Assembly (NCBI GenBank): GCA_965216845.1
Contig: OZ244200.1
Span: 3,047,644 to 3,111,643 of the forward strand
Reading direction: 5' to 3'
DNA: 64,000 bases
Source of the DNA: Panacagrimonas sp965216845
GTDB lineage: Bacteria; Pseudomonadota; Gammaproteobacteria; Nevskiales; Nevskiaceae
In this document: positions 25,453-35,460 of the stretch, one piece after another
How the letters are laid out: the number at the start of each line of letters is the position of its first letter
How positions within the stretch are numbered: the first letter of the stretch is position 1
Program-made: the position numbers and the translations under genes
Notes under the pieces: model-generated
The model's database searches: none
What the model was told of the DNA's origin: nothing
Seen by the model: only the letters and a program-made list of their open reading frames with translations

Positions 25453-26367
25453 ATGAAGATCATCCGCAATCTGCTGTCCGACACCGCCGTCGATGTCGCA
25501 ACACACGCCGAGCAAGCCTGCGCCGGCCTCAGGCGCCGAGAACGACGCAGCGGTGGGCTGAATTGGGTCTACCTCGACAGCGGCGGCGACCGGACGCCGC
25601 TAGTGCTGATTCACGGTTTTGGCGGCGACAAGTCCAATTGGACCCGCATGTGCCGCCATCTGCGCGGCCATTTCCGAATCATCGTGCCGGACCTGCCCGG
25701 CTTCGGGGAAAGCCAGGCGCCGGTCACGCTGCGCTACCGCGTACAGGACCATGTCGAGCGGCTGCGCGGCTTCCTCGCCGACCTGGGGGTGACCCAACCG
25801 CATCTGGGCGGCAATTCGATGGGCGGCTATATCGCCGCGCTGTATGCAGCCACGCATACCGCCGAAGTCTCCGGCCTGTGGCTGATCAACAGCGCAGGCA
25901 TCTTCACCGCCGAGCAGAGCGAGCTGCAGCAAACCCTGGACGCCGGTGGCCACAATCCGCTGCTGCCCCAAACCGCCGAGCAATTCGGCGGCGTGCTGCG
26001 CTACGCAATGTCGCGACCGCCGCATATTCCAAGCTTCGTGCTCGACGCCATGGCGCGCCGTGCCCTGGCCATGAACGCGCTGCGCCAGAATCAGTTCGCG
26101 GACATTCTGGAGGAATCCCCGCACCTGGAGGATCTGCTCAAGGGCCTGCCAACCCCCACGCATGTTCTCTGGGGTGAGGAAGACCGCCTGATTCATGTCG
26201 ACTGCGTGCGCGTGCTGCGTGAGCTGCTGCCCAACAGCAGCGCGACGGTGCTCAAGGGCATCGGCCATATCCCCATGCTGGAGGCGCCAGAACAAACGGC
26301 TCTGGACTACCTGGCGTTCCGCGAACGCCTGATCTGCGGAGCCGAACTGCTCGCGCTGGCAGCCTGA
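25453..26367 (+). CDS. Alpha/beta hydrolase, meta-cleavage-hydrolase-like
   Basis: A 304-residue alpha/beta hydrolase. The oxyanion region LIHGFGGDKSNW, nucleophile GNSMGGY (Ser122), acid in GEEDRLIH and His in GIGHIPMLEAPE are all present. The pattern resembles C-C bond hydrolases and lipases of the MhpC/BphD group, so a ring-cleavage product or ester is a possible substrate. The ribosome-binding site AAGGAG precedes ATG 25453. The TGA stop shares its A with the ATG of the molybdopterin oxidoreductase gene, so the pair is coupled. A 183-bp gap to the previous gene may hold a separate promoter. Confidence 0.85.
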   Translation: MKIIRNLLSDTAVDVATHAEQACAGLRRRERRSGGLNWVYLDSGGDRTPLVLIHGFGGDKSNWTRMCRHLRGHFRIIVPDLPGFGESQAPVTLRYRVQDHVERLRGFLADLGVTQPHLGGNSMGGYIAALYAATHTAEVSGLWLINSAGIFTAEQSELQQTLDAGGHNPLLPQTAEQFGGVLRYAMSRPPHIPSFVLDAMARRALAMNALRQNQFADILEESPHLEDLLKGLPTPTHVLWGEEDRLIHVDCVRVLRELLPNSSATVLKGIGHIPMLEAPEQTALDYLAFRERLICGAELLALAA

Positions 26368-28730
26368 TGTCCACCGCGCCGGCAACGACGCCCGGCAGCG
26401 CCAGCCTGCATCATCGCACCTGCCATCTGTGCGAGGCGCTGTGCGGCCTCGTCATCACCCACGACGGAGCCGGCCATATCCATTCGATCCGGGGAGATCG
26501 CCAGGACCCACTGAGCCGTGGTCACCTCTGCCCCAAGGCGATCGCGCTGCAGGACCTGCAATCTGACCCGGACCGCCTGCGTCGACCATTGAAGCGCAAC
26601 GGCGACCGCTGGGTCGAGATCAGCTGGGACGAGGCCTTCGACGAGGCAGCGCACGGACTGCAGCGCGTGCGTGAGCGCCACGGCGACGACGCGCTGGCGA
26701 GCTACACCGGCAACCCCACGGCGCACAACACCGGGGCATTGCTGGTACTGGCGCCGTTTCTGGCCGCGCTGCGCACGCGCAACCGTTACAGCGCACGCAG
26801 CATCGACCAGCTGCCCAATATGTTCGTCAATCTGCAGATGTTCGGCAGCGCCGCGCTGTTTGCGGTGCCCGACCTGGACCGCTGCGATCTACTGCTGATG
26901 ATCGGCGCCAATCCTGCCGCCTCGAAAGGCAGCATCGGCTCAGCCGGTGACTTCATGGGCCGCATCGCACAGCTGCGCGCACGCGGCGGGCGTGTGTACC
27001 TGGTCGACCCGCGACGCAACGAAAGCGCCGCCAAGCTTGATCGTCACTGGTTCATCCGACCCGGCAGCGATGTCTTGCTGCTCGCCGCGATGATCAACAC
27101 GCTGTTCGCCGAAAACCGCGTGAACCTGGGTCGGCTGGCCGACTTCACCGACGGCGTCGAGTCTCTGCGAACCGCCCTGACGGATTTCACCCCCGAAGCC
27201 GCGAGCACTATCACCGGGATCGCAGCGGACGATATCCGCCAGCTCGCGCGCGAGTTCGCCAACGCCCGGCGGGCGATCTGCTACGGCCGCATCGGCGGCT
27301 GTCTGCAGGACTTTGGCGGACTCGTCAACTGGTTGATCACCGCGCTCAACGTGCTGACCGGCAACCTGGATCGCGAAGGTGGGGTGATGTTCACCCACCC
27401 CGCCATCGACATCGTCGGCATGGCCGCTGCCAGTGCCTATACGCGCGGCAGCCACGACCGTTACCGCTCGCGTGTCCGCGGACTGCCCGAATTCATGGGC
27501 GAGCTGCCGGTAGCGACGCTCGCTGAGGAAATGCTCAGCCCCGGCCCGGGTCAGATTCGCGGCCTGATAACCCTGGCCGGCAACCCGGTGCTGTCCACAC
27601 CCGACGGGCGCCGCCTGGAACGCGCGCTGGCCGGGCTGGATTTCATGGTTTCGATTGACTGCTATCTCAATGAAACCACACGCCATGCCCACCTGATCCT
27701 GCCACCGACCGGCCCGCTCGAGCGCGAACACTACGGGCTGGCGCTGAACGCCGTGGCCATCCGCAACGTGGCCAAGTACTCGCCGCCGCTGCTGCCGGCT
27801 GCGGCCGATGCGCGCCACGATTGGCAGATCCTGCTGGAGCTGGCCGTCCGCCTGGGGCCGCGCAATGCGCTGGAGCGCGCCGGCTGGCGCCTGATTCAAG
27901 GCCTGATCGAGCGCCTGAGCGTGGACGGACTTCTCGATTTACTGCTGCGCGCCGGCCCTTACGGACGACTTCCCTCAGCCCTGCAGGCCAGTGCCAACGC
28001 GCTGCGGGATTTTATCGCCGGCAGCGCCAGTGGCGGTCGACTGGCGCGGCGGCTGGCCGTCCTGCCCAGGCGACGCACGGGTCTGCTGCCGGCACTGCGG
28101 GCGCAGGCCTTGTTCAGTCACACCCGGCAGGGATTGGACCTGGCCACGCTCAGGGCGCACCCGCACGGCCTGGATCTGGGACCGCTGCGGCCCGGCTTGC
28201 CGGAAAAGCTGTGCACGCCCCAGCGACGCATCCGGCTGGCACCGTCGGCGCTGCTGGCCGACCTGCCGCGGGCCAAGGCCAGACTTGATCAAACGCCAGC
28301 CGACGGGCTGGTGCTGATCGGTCGCCGTCATCTGCGCAGCAACAATTCCTGGATGCACAACACGCGCCGGCTGGTCAAGGGTCCGCCGCGCTGCACGCTA
28401 CTGTTGCACCCCCGCGATGCGGCCGCTGCCGGGCTGAGTCAGGGGCAGATGGTGCGAGTCGCATCGACCGTGGGGCACATCGAGCTTGCCGCCGACATCA
28501 CCGCCGACATCATGCCGGGCGTGGTCTGCGCTCCGCACGGCTACGGCCATCACCGACCCGGCACCTGGCTGACGGTGGCGAGCCGCCTGGCGCCGGGTGT
28601 CAGCCTGAACGACATTACTGACCCCCAGCGCATCGACCCGCTGACCGGCGTGGCAGCGGTCAACGGCCTGCCGGTGCGGCTGTACCCGTCGGGCGCGGAT
28701 CGTGTGCCGGTTTGCGTGAACGCTGAATGA
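26367..28730 (+). CDS. Molybdopterin-dependent oxidoreductase with [4Fe-4S] site
   Basis: A 787-residue member of the DMSO reductase superfamily. The N-terminal cluster ligands are Cys19, Cys22, Cys26 and Cys55 (CHLCEALC, then HLCPKA). The three molybdopterin-binding regions follow (SYTGNPTAHN, LMIGANPAASKGS and GLITLAGNPVLSTPDG), and the C-terminal domain IV contains LIGRRHLRSNNSWMHNT. There is no Tat signal, so it is cytoplasmic. The site SIDQLPN suggests it is not a classical formate dehydrogenase. Homologs are often annotated as putative hydroxylases or dehydrogenases of unknown substrate. Coupling with the hydrolase gene suggests a catabolic role. Confidence 0.88.
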   Translation: MSTAPATTPGSASLHHRTCHLCEALCGLVITHDGAGHIHSIRGDRQDPLSRGHLCPKAIALQDLQSDPDRLRRPLKRNGDRWVEISWDEAFDEAAHGLQRVRERHGDDALASYTGNPTAHNTGALLVLAPFLAALRTRNRYSARSIDQLPNMFVNLQMFGSAALFAVPDLDRCDLLLMIGANPAASKGSIGSAGDFMGRIAQLRARGGRVYLVDPRRNESAAKLDRHWFIRPGSDVLLLAAMINTLFAENRVNLGRLADFTDGVESLRTALTDFTPEAASTITGIAADDIRQLAREFANARRAICYGRIGGCLQDFGGLVNWLITALNVLTGNLDREGGVMFTHPAIDIVGMAAASAYTRGSHDRYRSRVRGLPEFMGELPVATLAEEMLSPGPGQIRGLITLAGNPVLSTPDGRRLERALAGLDFMVSIDCYLNETTRHAHLILPPTGPLEREHYGLALNAVAIRNVAKYSPPLLPAAADARHDWQILLELAVRLGPRNALERAGWRLIQGLIERLSVDGLLDLLLRAGPYGRLPSALQASANALRDFIAGSASGGRLARRLAVLPRRRTGLLPALRAQALFSHTRQGLDLATLRAHPHGLDLGPLRPGLPEKLCTPQRRIRLAPSALLADLPRAKARLDQTPADGLVLIGRRHLRSNNSWMHNTRRLVKGPPRCTLLLHPRDAAAAGLSQGQMVRVASTVGHIELAADITADIMPGVVCAPHGYGHHRPGTWLTVASRLAPGVSLNDITDPQRIDPLTGVAAVNGLPVRLYPSGADRVPVCVNAE

Positions 28731-29060
28731 AGCAGAACCACGCCAACGACAACGTTGGCCGGGCCACGAATTGGAAAGCCGCTACCCGGTATCGCTGACC
28801 GTTGCCAGCGTGGCCCTCAACATCACCCTGTGATCCAGCGTGATACGCTGAGTCTGGACCTGCCGGGCTACTGCGGCACGCTGCCGGATCTGTGGTCCCA
28901 CGCGGTTTGCCGGCAGACGGCATCGCCGAACCGGAGGCGCGCGAGCAGCCCCGATGTGACCCGCCTGGGACGCTTGCGCTCGGATTGGCGAAGCGGTATC
29001 TTCGTGCGTAGTGCATCCCCGCACACCACACGAACATCGACCCGCTTCAGGAGGCTCACG
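28731..29060. other. Intergenic region before the PF10118 gene
   Basis: 330 bp without a supported gene. The last bases hold CAGGAGGCTCACG, the ribosome-binding site for the ATG at 29061. Open frames extending the next gene upstream have no family support. No clear terminator or operator was seen. Confidence 0.5.
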
Positions 29061-29975
29061 ATGGCACTCGCAAATCGAAAGATCGGCTACGACGAGGTAG
29101 AACCGCGCGACCTGCGCTTCAATTTGGGCAAGGATCAGGTTCCGCGCTACTGGATCAACGGCGACCCCTGGACGACTCACTTCTTCAATTCCATCATGGC
29201 AGCCGTTCCCGACGGCGAGCGCTGGGTCATGCAATGTGTGCGGCGCAGCCTCACTCAGCTCAAGGACGACACGGTACGCAAGGCCGGCATCGCCTTCATC
29301 AAGCAGGAGCATTACCACGCGCGTGAGCATGACGACATGAATCACGCACTGATCCAGCAAGGCGTGCCGCTGGATGTGGTGGAACGCAACTTCAAGGTGA
29401 TCCGTTCGGTGCTGGAAAAGCTCACGCCGCCGAGCATGCACCTGTCGATGATGGCCTCCTTCGAACACTTCACCGCCACCATGTCAGCGGTATTCATCGA
29501 TCATCCGGAAATGCTCGACGACTCCGATCCGCGCATTGCGGCAATGCTGTTCTGGCACTTCGTCGAGGAGACCGAGCACAAGTCGGTGACCTTTGACGTG
29601 TTCCAGGACGCGGTTGGCAGCTACCCACAGCGCGTGCTGGGCATGCTGATCGCAAGTACGATGTTTCTGCCCATGGTTCAGGGCCACATGCTGTACCTGG
29701 CCTGGAAAGACGGGCAACTGCGCAACTGGCGCTCGTTGCTGCGCTGTCTGGATACCCAGTTCGGTCGCCAGGGAGTATTCACGCGCCTGCTGCTGGGCCA
29801 CTACTTCCCGTACTACAGCCCCAAGTTCCATCCTTGGGACGCGGACAATCGCTCCAAGATCAGCGCCTGGAAAAAGGCTTTCGCCGCCACCGGCGACACA
29901 TTCGCCGCCTATGCCCAGTTCCGCAAGGCAGCCGGCCTGCCCGCAAGATCAGATCTGGTTGCGCAGGCCGCCTAG
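29061..29975 (+). CDS. PF10118 family protein (predicted metal-dependent hydrolase), copy 1
   Basis: A 304-residue mostly helical protein of the PF10118 family. A ferritin-like ligand pattern is visible: Glu53, KQEHYHAREH (Glu83, His86, His90), FEHFTATM (Glu135, His136), and WHFVEETEHKSVTFDV (His166, Glu169/170, His173). This suggests a dinuclear metal site in a four-helix bundle, although the family name says hydrolase. A hydrophobic helix at about 190-210 may touch the membrane. Its start MALANRKIGYDEV is identical to that of the copy at 46168, and a third, more distant copy is at 49776. The gene stands alone and is followed by a strong terminator. Confidence 0.85.
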   Translation: MALANRKIGYDEVEPRDLRFNLGKDQVPRYWINGDPWTTHFFNSIMAAVPDGERWVMQCVRRSLTQLKDDTVRKAGIAFIKQEHYHAREHDDMNHALIQQGVPLDVVERNFKVIRSVLEKLTPPSMHLSMMASFEHFTATMSAVFIDHPEMLDDSDPRIAAMLFWHFVEETEHKSVTFDVFQDAVGSYPQRVLGMLIASTMFLPMVQGHMLYLAWKDGQLRNWRSLLRCLDTQFGRQGVFTRLLLGHYFPYYSPKFHPWDADNRSKISAWKKAFAATGDTFAAYAQFRKAAGLPARSDLVAQAA

Positions 29976-30040
29976 CTGCGGTGGTACCGTCGGTTTCCGC
30001 CCGCATCCGGCGGTCGGCAACCGGCGAACGGGGCGTAACA

Positions 30041-30092
30041 CCGCATGGTCCGGCAAGCGGAAAGGATCGTCGGACCATGCGGCGTTGTTTTT
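30041..30092 (+). terminator. Rho-independent terminator after PF10118 copy 1
   Basis: CCGCATGGTCCG (30041-30052) and CGGACCATGCGG (30071-30082) form a perfect 12-bp stem with an 18-nt loop, followed by CGTTGTTTTTGG, a T-rich stretch. This is the clearest intrinsic terminator of the window. Confidence 0.85.
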
Positions 30093-30241
30093 GGAAACTG
30101 GCACGCCCAGACAAGTCCGGTGCGCTCCATGAACACCGGCGGCGCGCACCAAGCCTGATCGCCTGGGCTGACTCACCGCTGGAGCGATCCAGCAGTTGCT
30201 GTGCGGCGCTTGACGCGGACATCCGCACATTGGCCGAAACG

Positions 30242-30267
30242 ACATGATAATGCCCATCATGTAAAAT
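30242..30267 (+). promoter_or_regulatory. Palindrome and putative -10 upstream of the merR-type gene
   Basis: ACATGAT (30242-30248) and ATCATGT (30256-30262) are perfect 7-bp inverted repeats with a 7-bp spacer, followed directly by TAAAAT (30262-30267), a good -10. This is the position expected for an autoregulatory operator of the MerR-type regulator starting at 30314. Confidence 0.5.
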
Positions 30268-30313
30268 CGATTGGTCAATCAAGTATTGCCGCACGGAGTA
30301 ATCTCACTCAATC

Positions 30314-31126
30314 ATGGCCGAGAAAGCCACTTACCGCATGGCGGAACTGGTCAGTCGCAGTGGCGCCAGCCGCGAGACGGTGCGTTACTACATTCGCGAA
30401 GGCCTGCTGCCGCCGCCGCACCGCACCGCCCGGAACATGGCGTGGTATTCCGACCGCCACCTCGAGTTGATCAAACTCATCCGCGTGCTCCAGGACGAAC
30501 AGTTCCTGCCGCTCAAGGCAATCAAATCGCTGCTCAACAAGGATCAGGAATACCAGTTCACCCCGCGACAACGGGAGATTTTCGCCAACATCCTCACTGA
30601 AATGGCTTCGCAGTCTCGTCGCGCCCTGCCGCGGCCGCCCGGCTCCCGGCTGGCCAGCGCGCTGGGCTTGAGCGATGAAGACTACGAGCACATGGCGAGC
30701 ATGGGGCTCATTCGCACCGGCAATGACCCACTGACACGCGACGAAGAGGATCTGCTCCGTCAGTTTGCGGTCCTGCGGCAAAGTGGCATGACCAAGGAAC
30801 GTGGCTTCTTACCGGAACACCTGGAAATCGTACAGGCGGCCGCTGACATCCTGTTTGATCAGGAGTTGCGCATGTTTCAGACGCTGCTCGACAACCTGCG
30901 CGACGATGAAATTCCCGGCATCATGGAGCGCGTCATCCCCGCCATCAACCGAATCTTCGGATTGTTGCACGCACGCAAACTACGCGCGTTCGTCGCCCGC
31001 TATGCACCCCAGGAAAGAAACGGTGGGTCCGCAACTGCTGACACCACCGATGCAACGGAAAAACCGTCGCCACCCGCAGCCTCCAGCCGCCGGCGACGTC
31101 GCTCGTCCGCAACCCGCGATAGCTAG
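30314..31126 (+). CDS. MerR-family transcriptional regulator
   Basis: A 270-residue regulator. The N-terminal winged helix-turn-helix (about residues 5-75) reads TYRMAELVSRSGASRETVRYY, IREGLLPPP and YSDRHLELIKLIRVLQDEQFLPL, typical of MerR. A long helical effector domain follows (about 80-235), with LGLSDEDYEHMASMGLI, resembling a second degenerate recognition unit. The C-terminus is basic and low-complexity (SSRRRRRSS). The usual Cys metal ligands are lacking, so it is not a metal sensor; a lipophilic effector is possible. It sits between the acyl-CoA/PF10118 genes and the envelope module and may control either. A palindrome overlaps its likely promoter. Confidence 0.85.
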   Translation: MAEKATYRMAELVSRSGASRETVRYYIREGLLPPPHRTARNMAWYSDRHLELIKLIRVLQDEQFLPLKAIKSLLNKDQEYQFTPRQREIFANILTEMASQSRRALPRPPGSRLASALGLSDEDYEHMASMGLIRTGNDPLTRDEEDLLRQFAVLRQSGMTKERGFLPEHLEIVQAAADILFDQELRMFQTLLDNLRDDEIPGIMERVIPAINRIFGLLHARKLRAFVARYAPQERNGGSATADTTDATEKPSPPAASSRRRRRSSATRDS

Positions 31127-31705
31127 ACTCACGATAGCTGGTTAAGGGACGCCATCCGGCCAAAACCCATCATCCCGACCGCCGGTGATGACGCGCTACC
31201 TGCCGGAACGAGCGTTGTGCCACCCTTCGGTCATGGCAAAACTCACAGCCTTCGGGGTGCTGTGCCTGAGAGCAGTGGCCGCCGGCGCCAGCCCCAGGGT
31301 GATTTCCTCGCCCATTGAAAAAACGTCCCGTTTCCACCACAGACCAGCCAGCAGATCAGGTCGCTGCTGGAAGCAGCACTGGCAGCGGCCTTACCCGCCT
31401 GCGGCGTACCGAAGCGCCAATGACTTACCGGAATAGATTGAAGCGCAAACCACTGTGATGAGCGCCTTGGTTACGGTCTGTTCCAGTTTTCGGTCCGGCC
31501 AACACAGAACAGATCCGTGACCCATGAGCAAGCGGCACCGCTTGCCCGGCCCCGGCGTTTTCAAACACCGGAGCCGAAGTCTGCATCCGTCGATTCAGCG
31601 GGGCAAGCAGCCATCATGTATATCAATGATGGCCATCCTGCCCCATTGGATGATGCCCCAGCCGAGGCGAGCTACCGTCGCCGCAAACAAAATTCTTGCG
31701 GGGTA
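31127..31705. other. 579-bp gap between merR-type gene and YCF48-like gene
   Basis: No supported gene lies between these convergent stops. A small stem GCAAGCG/CGCTTGC is seen at about 31528-31545 without a T run. The short open frames on both strands show no family resemblance. It could be decayed coding sequence, but I see no recognisable remnant. Confidence 0.5.
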
Positions 31706-32770
31706 TCAGTTCAAGGCTGCGATGACTTGAACACCGCTGCCGGTGGCGGCATAGAGTTTGCCCTTCCAGGGCAGCAGCACGGTGAAGATCTCGTCCAGCG
31801 TCTCACCTTCGGGTCTGTCGGCAAATTCAAGAACTGAAGGCGCCCTGCCCGCTTCAAGCACGACCACCTTCTCGCTTCTTCCGGCCGCCGCCACCCGCCC
31901 GTTTCCGAGTTGGGCGAGGTCGAACAAGGGTTTTTCGACGCCCGTCGATACCGGCTCCCATTGCGGGTTGCACAGATCCGCAGTTCGGAAGGCGTTACCC
32001 CGCATACCGACCACCAGCAGACCGCGTTCCCCTTCCGGAATCGCTGAGTACAGCGACCCATCGTACGGCACATCCAGAATCACCCAGTTCCGCCCATCCA
32101 CGGAAATGGCCACCAATCCCATCTCGCCAACCAGCACGAAGGTGCCATCGTCTGCTTGCAGCAGATCATACATATGGAATCCGTTATCGCTGAGGGTGGT
32201 GTCGGCAAGGTCCGCCCAGGTCTTGCCGCCGTCATCGGTAACTTTGAACAACCCGAAGGCACCAACGGCGTAGCCGGTCTTTGCATCCGTGAACAGGACA
32301 TCCAGAAAAGGATTGCCACCGTTGCCTCCGAAAGCCTGCACCGACCAGCTCTGTCCACCGTCACCCGTATACAGGATGCTGGCATCGTGGCCGACCGCCC
32401 AGCCGTGTTGATCGTCGGCGAAAGTCACGGCGTTGAGCATCGCATTCACCGGAGAGGGCACCTGCGTCCATTCCTCACCGTCCTGCGAAGTGATGATGAT
32501 GCCGCGCTCGCCAACGGCGACGAGCTTATCTCCGGCGGCGGCCACGTCGTTGAGCTGCGCCTGGACGGCGAGCGGCTCGATTGCGGCCGGCGTCGGTTGG
32601 CTCGCTGCCACCGCGTTGGCTGCGGTGCCTGCTGTCGCCAATGCGGCTAGCACCCACAGCAGTTTTCCCATCAGATTGTTCATATGCTTGGTCACGGAAC
32701 TTTGCTCGCTCATAATGCTTATCGTCGGTCCAGGGGCCTGGACCAGGCCCCGCAATTCCATCAAATCCAT
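31706..32770 (-). CDS. YCF48/BNR-type beta-propeller exported protein
   Basis: A periplasmic WD/BNR-like propeller of up to 354 residues. Repeats such as GWAVGHDASILYTGDGGQSWS, and the similar GYAVGAFGLFKVTDDGGKTW, are the hallmark of the Ycf48/photosynthesis-system-II assembly-factor fold. A signal peptide begins at MNNLMGKLLWVLAALATAG. The ATG at 32770 overlaps the RND stop (TGATG) and would give translational coupling; a later ATG at 32713 is also possible. YCF48-like proteins are repeatedly found with RND transporters and DUF1302/DUF1329 genes in proteobacteria, where they may act as assembly or binding partners. The exact role is unknown. Confidence 0.82.
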   Translation of the reverse strand: MDLMELRGLVQAPGPTISIMSEQSSVTKHMNNLMGKLLWVLAALATAGTAANAVAASQPTPAAIEPLAVQAQLNDVAAAGDKLVAVGERGIIITSQDGEEWTQVPSPVNAMLNAVTFADDQHGWAVGHDASILYTGDGGQSWSVQAFGGNGGNPFLDVLFTDAKTGYAVGAFGLFKVTDDGGKTWADLADTTLSDNGFHMYDLLQADDGTFVLVGEMGLVAISVDGRNWVILDVPYDGSLYSAIPEGERGLLVVGMRGNAFRTADLCNPQWEPVSTGVEKPLFDLAQLGNGRVAAAGRSEKVVVLEAGRAPSVLEFADRPEGETLDEIFTVLLPWKGKLYAATGSGVQVIAALN

Positions 32771-35400
32771 CAGCTCGATGCCGGTGTCGGCTCTGCCTCG
32801 GGCGCGTCCGTATCGGCGTCGTTCGGGGCATTCGGATTCGGCCGCAACAGCAAGGCCGCAAACGCTGGCAGGATGAAGATGGCGGCAACCGCGTTGGCCA
32901 GAATCATCACGTTCAGCAGAATGCCCATATCCACCTGGAATCGAAGACCGGAGAACAGCCAGGTGGCCACGCTGGCCGCCAGTGCCAGTGCGGTGAACAC
33001 CACGGCCTTGCCGGTCTGACTGAGTGCGTCGGCGTAGGCCTGACGCATCGACATGCCCTTCTCCTTCACGTTTTCCTCCAGCACCGAATAGATATAGATG
33101 CCGTAGTCAACCGCGATGCCGGCCGAGAAAGCCACCGTGGCGATGTTGGTCACCTTCAAGCCGATCTCCAGGTACACCATCACCGTGTAGATGAACACCG
33201 ACGACACGATGATCAGCGGCGTGAGAATGCAGATCACACTGGCAATGTTGCGGAAGGACACCCAGATACTGAGGCCGATGGCCACATACAACCACAGCAG
33301 CACGGTGAGTTCGGTATCTTCCACCACATCATTGGCTGCCGCCATCACGCCGACATTGCCCGTCGCCAGTCTGAAGGTCACCGGTGAATCCTCGGGCAGC
33401 TCGTCGACGAAAGCTTCAAAGGAGTCGATGACGGTGTCGATGGTCTTGGCCTTGTGATCCGCCGTGAACACGAACAGCGGCATCGCGCTGCAGTCGGTGT
33501 TGAGCAGGCCGGTGGAACTCGGGAACGGCTGCACCGTCACCACCAGCGCACCGGACTCGCGCGGCAGCACGTTCCATTTGGGATGGTTCTCGTTATAGGC
33601 GTTGTAAACCACTTTTTGCATCTTGGGCAGCGACAATGTCGACTGTACGCCGGGGGTGTTCTCCATGCGCCAGGCCAGCTGGTCGATCACACCGACGACG
33701 GAATGGTCGATGCAGGCATCAGCCTGGGTCTCGGCGATGATCTTCAGCACGTCCACACCGATGGAGAAGTTGTTGACGATGGCGTCCGTATCAACGTTGT
33801 AGGTCGAGTCGGTGTGCAATTCCGGCGTGCCGGGATGCAGCTCGCCGATGGCCAGGTTGCGGTTGATGTGGTGAGAAACGCCCCAGGCCACCCCGGTGCC
33901 CAGCAGCACGAGCACCGCCGTTCGCTTGAGGATACCGGCCGAGGCCAGGTGCCAGACCGGATCCAGCATACGATCTCGGCGATGCTGGTGACGGCGAAAC
34001 TTCTCCGGGTTGCGGATCGGCGCATAGGACAGCAAGCAGGGCAACAGAAACTTCTTGCAAACCACCACCGCAATCAGACCGAAGCAGGCGTTGATCGCCA
34101 TCTCCTGGACAATGCCGATGGGAATCAGCAGCAGGGTGCCGAAGCCGATGAAATTCGTGATCAGTGCGGTGATGCCGGGAATGACCAGCCGCTTGTAGGT
34201 TCCGACTGCGGCGTCGTAGCTGTTCAGCCCTTTGTTGGCGGTCTCCAGCAACCAGAAATTGGTGATCTGGATGCCGTGCGAAGTACTGATGGCCACAACC
34301 AGAAACGGCACCAGGATGGCGAACGGGTCGAGTCCGTAACCGAACAGATGCAGCATGCCCAGCTCCCAGACCACCGCCAGCAGTCCGCAGGACAACGGCA
34401 GCAAGGCCACCAGCCAGGATCCGGTGTACATCGCCAGCACGATCCAGACCATCAGAATTGATATGGCAAAAAAGATGACAACTTCGCCCGATTTTTCCGC
34501 GATATCGCCGACGATCTGCACGAAGCCGATGTTGTGGATGTTGATGGACGGGTTGTAGTCGGGGTTGTCGACCTCGTTCACATCGAAGTCGCTGCCGGAA
34601 AGCGTGGCCGCGGTGAACGCGCCGTTCTCATCCTTGTAGCGAAAGTCCACATCGGAAAAGCGGAACAGCAGGCTGGTCGGATCCGTGTATGAAATGTGTG
34701 CCACATCGCCGGCCTTGAGCGGCGGAAAGTCCTCCTTGAGCCGGAATTCCCACATCTTCGGACTGATGAAGCGATGCCGGATCTGCTCCAGCCCGTCCTC
34801 GGCCTTGAAGTAGTCCAGCTTTTCACCACTGACCGGGTCACGTTCGATCAGCTCGCCGAAAATCATCGCGCCCCGCTCGTCGTTGGACACCAACCGACCG
34901 ATCACGTCCGCCTTTTCCACGTTGTTGCGAACGGTCTGCAACATCTCCGGCGATGGCGTGAAGTCCGCCGGCACCACGTTGCCGCCACGGAAGCCGCCCT
35001 CGACCACCTCCAGATAACGCACGTCCGGCGTCATGATCGAGCTGACGCGCGACCGGTCCATGCCGGGAAGAAAGAACATCGCGTCGCTGGCCTGACGCAG
35101 CGTGGCCATGAACGACGGCTCGTAGATGTTCCCGTTACCGGGCTTCTGCATGACCGCCAACAGCACGGTATTGGCGCCACCGAACTCACGCTGGTATTCC
35201 TTGAACACCTCAATATAGGGATGGCCCTGCGGAAGCTGCTTCTCGAAACCTGCATCCAGCTTGAGCTGGGCAGCGTGCCAGCCGAGAAAGAGCGTGGTCA
35301 GAAACAGCACGATCAGCAATCGCGCACGCTTGTGAAAGATGATCGGGAGGGTGGTGTCCACATACCATTTCGCGAACCCGCCTTTTAGCTCACCGTGCAT
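32770..35400 (-). CDS. RND/MMPL-family transporter
   Basis: An 876-residue inner-membrane transporter with two halves. Each half has one membrane helix, a large periplasmic loop, then a block of five helices (about 305-460 and 700-850). SSD-like segments include AISTSHGIQITNFWLLE in the first half and FSAGIAVDYGIYIYSVLEE in the second, the latter with the Asp typical of proton relay. It belongs to the MMPL/HpnN-like branch that moves hydrophobic molecules between inner and outer membrane. It is coupled to the YCF48-like gene. GGAG precedes the ATG at 35400. A terminator upstream (35476-35509) separates it from the lipoprotein/DUF1302 genes, so it likely has its own promoter. Confidence 0.9.
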   Translation of the reverse strand: MHGELKGGFAKWYVDTTLPIIFHKRARLLIVLFLTTLFLGWHAAQLKLDAGFEKQLPQGHPYIEVFKEYQREFGGANTVLLAVMQKPGNGNIYEPSFMATLRQASDAMFFLPGMDRSRVSSIMTPDVRYLEVVEGGFRGGNVVPADFTPSPEMLQTVRNNVEKADVIGRLVSNDERGAMIFGELIERDPVSGEKLDYFKAEDGLEQIRHRFISPKMWEFRLKEDFPPLKAGDVAHISYTDPTSLLFRFSDVDFRYKDENGAFTAATLSGSDFDVNEVDNPDYNPSINIHNIGFVQIVGDIAEKSGEVVIFFAISILMVWIVLAMYTGSWLVALLPLSCGLLAVVWELGMLHLFGYGLDPFAILVPFLVVAISTSHGIQITNFWLLETANKGLNSYDAAVGTYKRLVIPGITALITNFIGFGTLLLIPIGIVQEMAINACFGLIAVVVCKKFLLPCLLSYAPIRNPEKFRRHQHRRDRMLDPVWHLASAGILKRTAVLVLLGTGVAWGVSHHINRNLAIGELHPGTPELHTDSTYNVDTDAIVNNFSIGVDVLKIIAETQADACIDHSVVGVIDQLAWRMENTPGVQSTLSLPKMQKVVYNAYNENHPKWNVLPRESGALVVTVQPFPSSTGLLNTDCSAMPLFVFTADHKAKTIDTVIDSFEAFVDELPEDSPVTFRLATGNVGVMAAANDVVEDTELTVLLWLYVAIGLSIWVSFRNIASVICILTPLIIVSSVFIYTVMVYLEIGLKVTNIATVAFSAGIAVDYGIYIYSVLEENVKEKGMSMRQAYADALSQTGKAVVFTALALAASVATWLFSGLRFQVDMGILLNVMILANAVAAIFILPAFAALLLRPNPNAPNDADTDAPEAEPTPASS

Positions 35401-35460
35401 TCATGAATCTCCGCAAGTATTAAGAATTGTTGCTGCTTTCCGACCGTTGCCGCATCGGCA

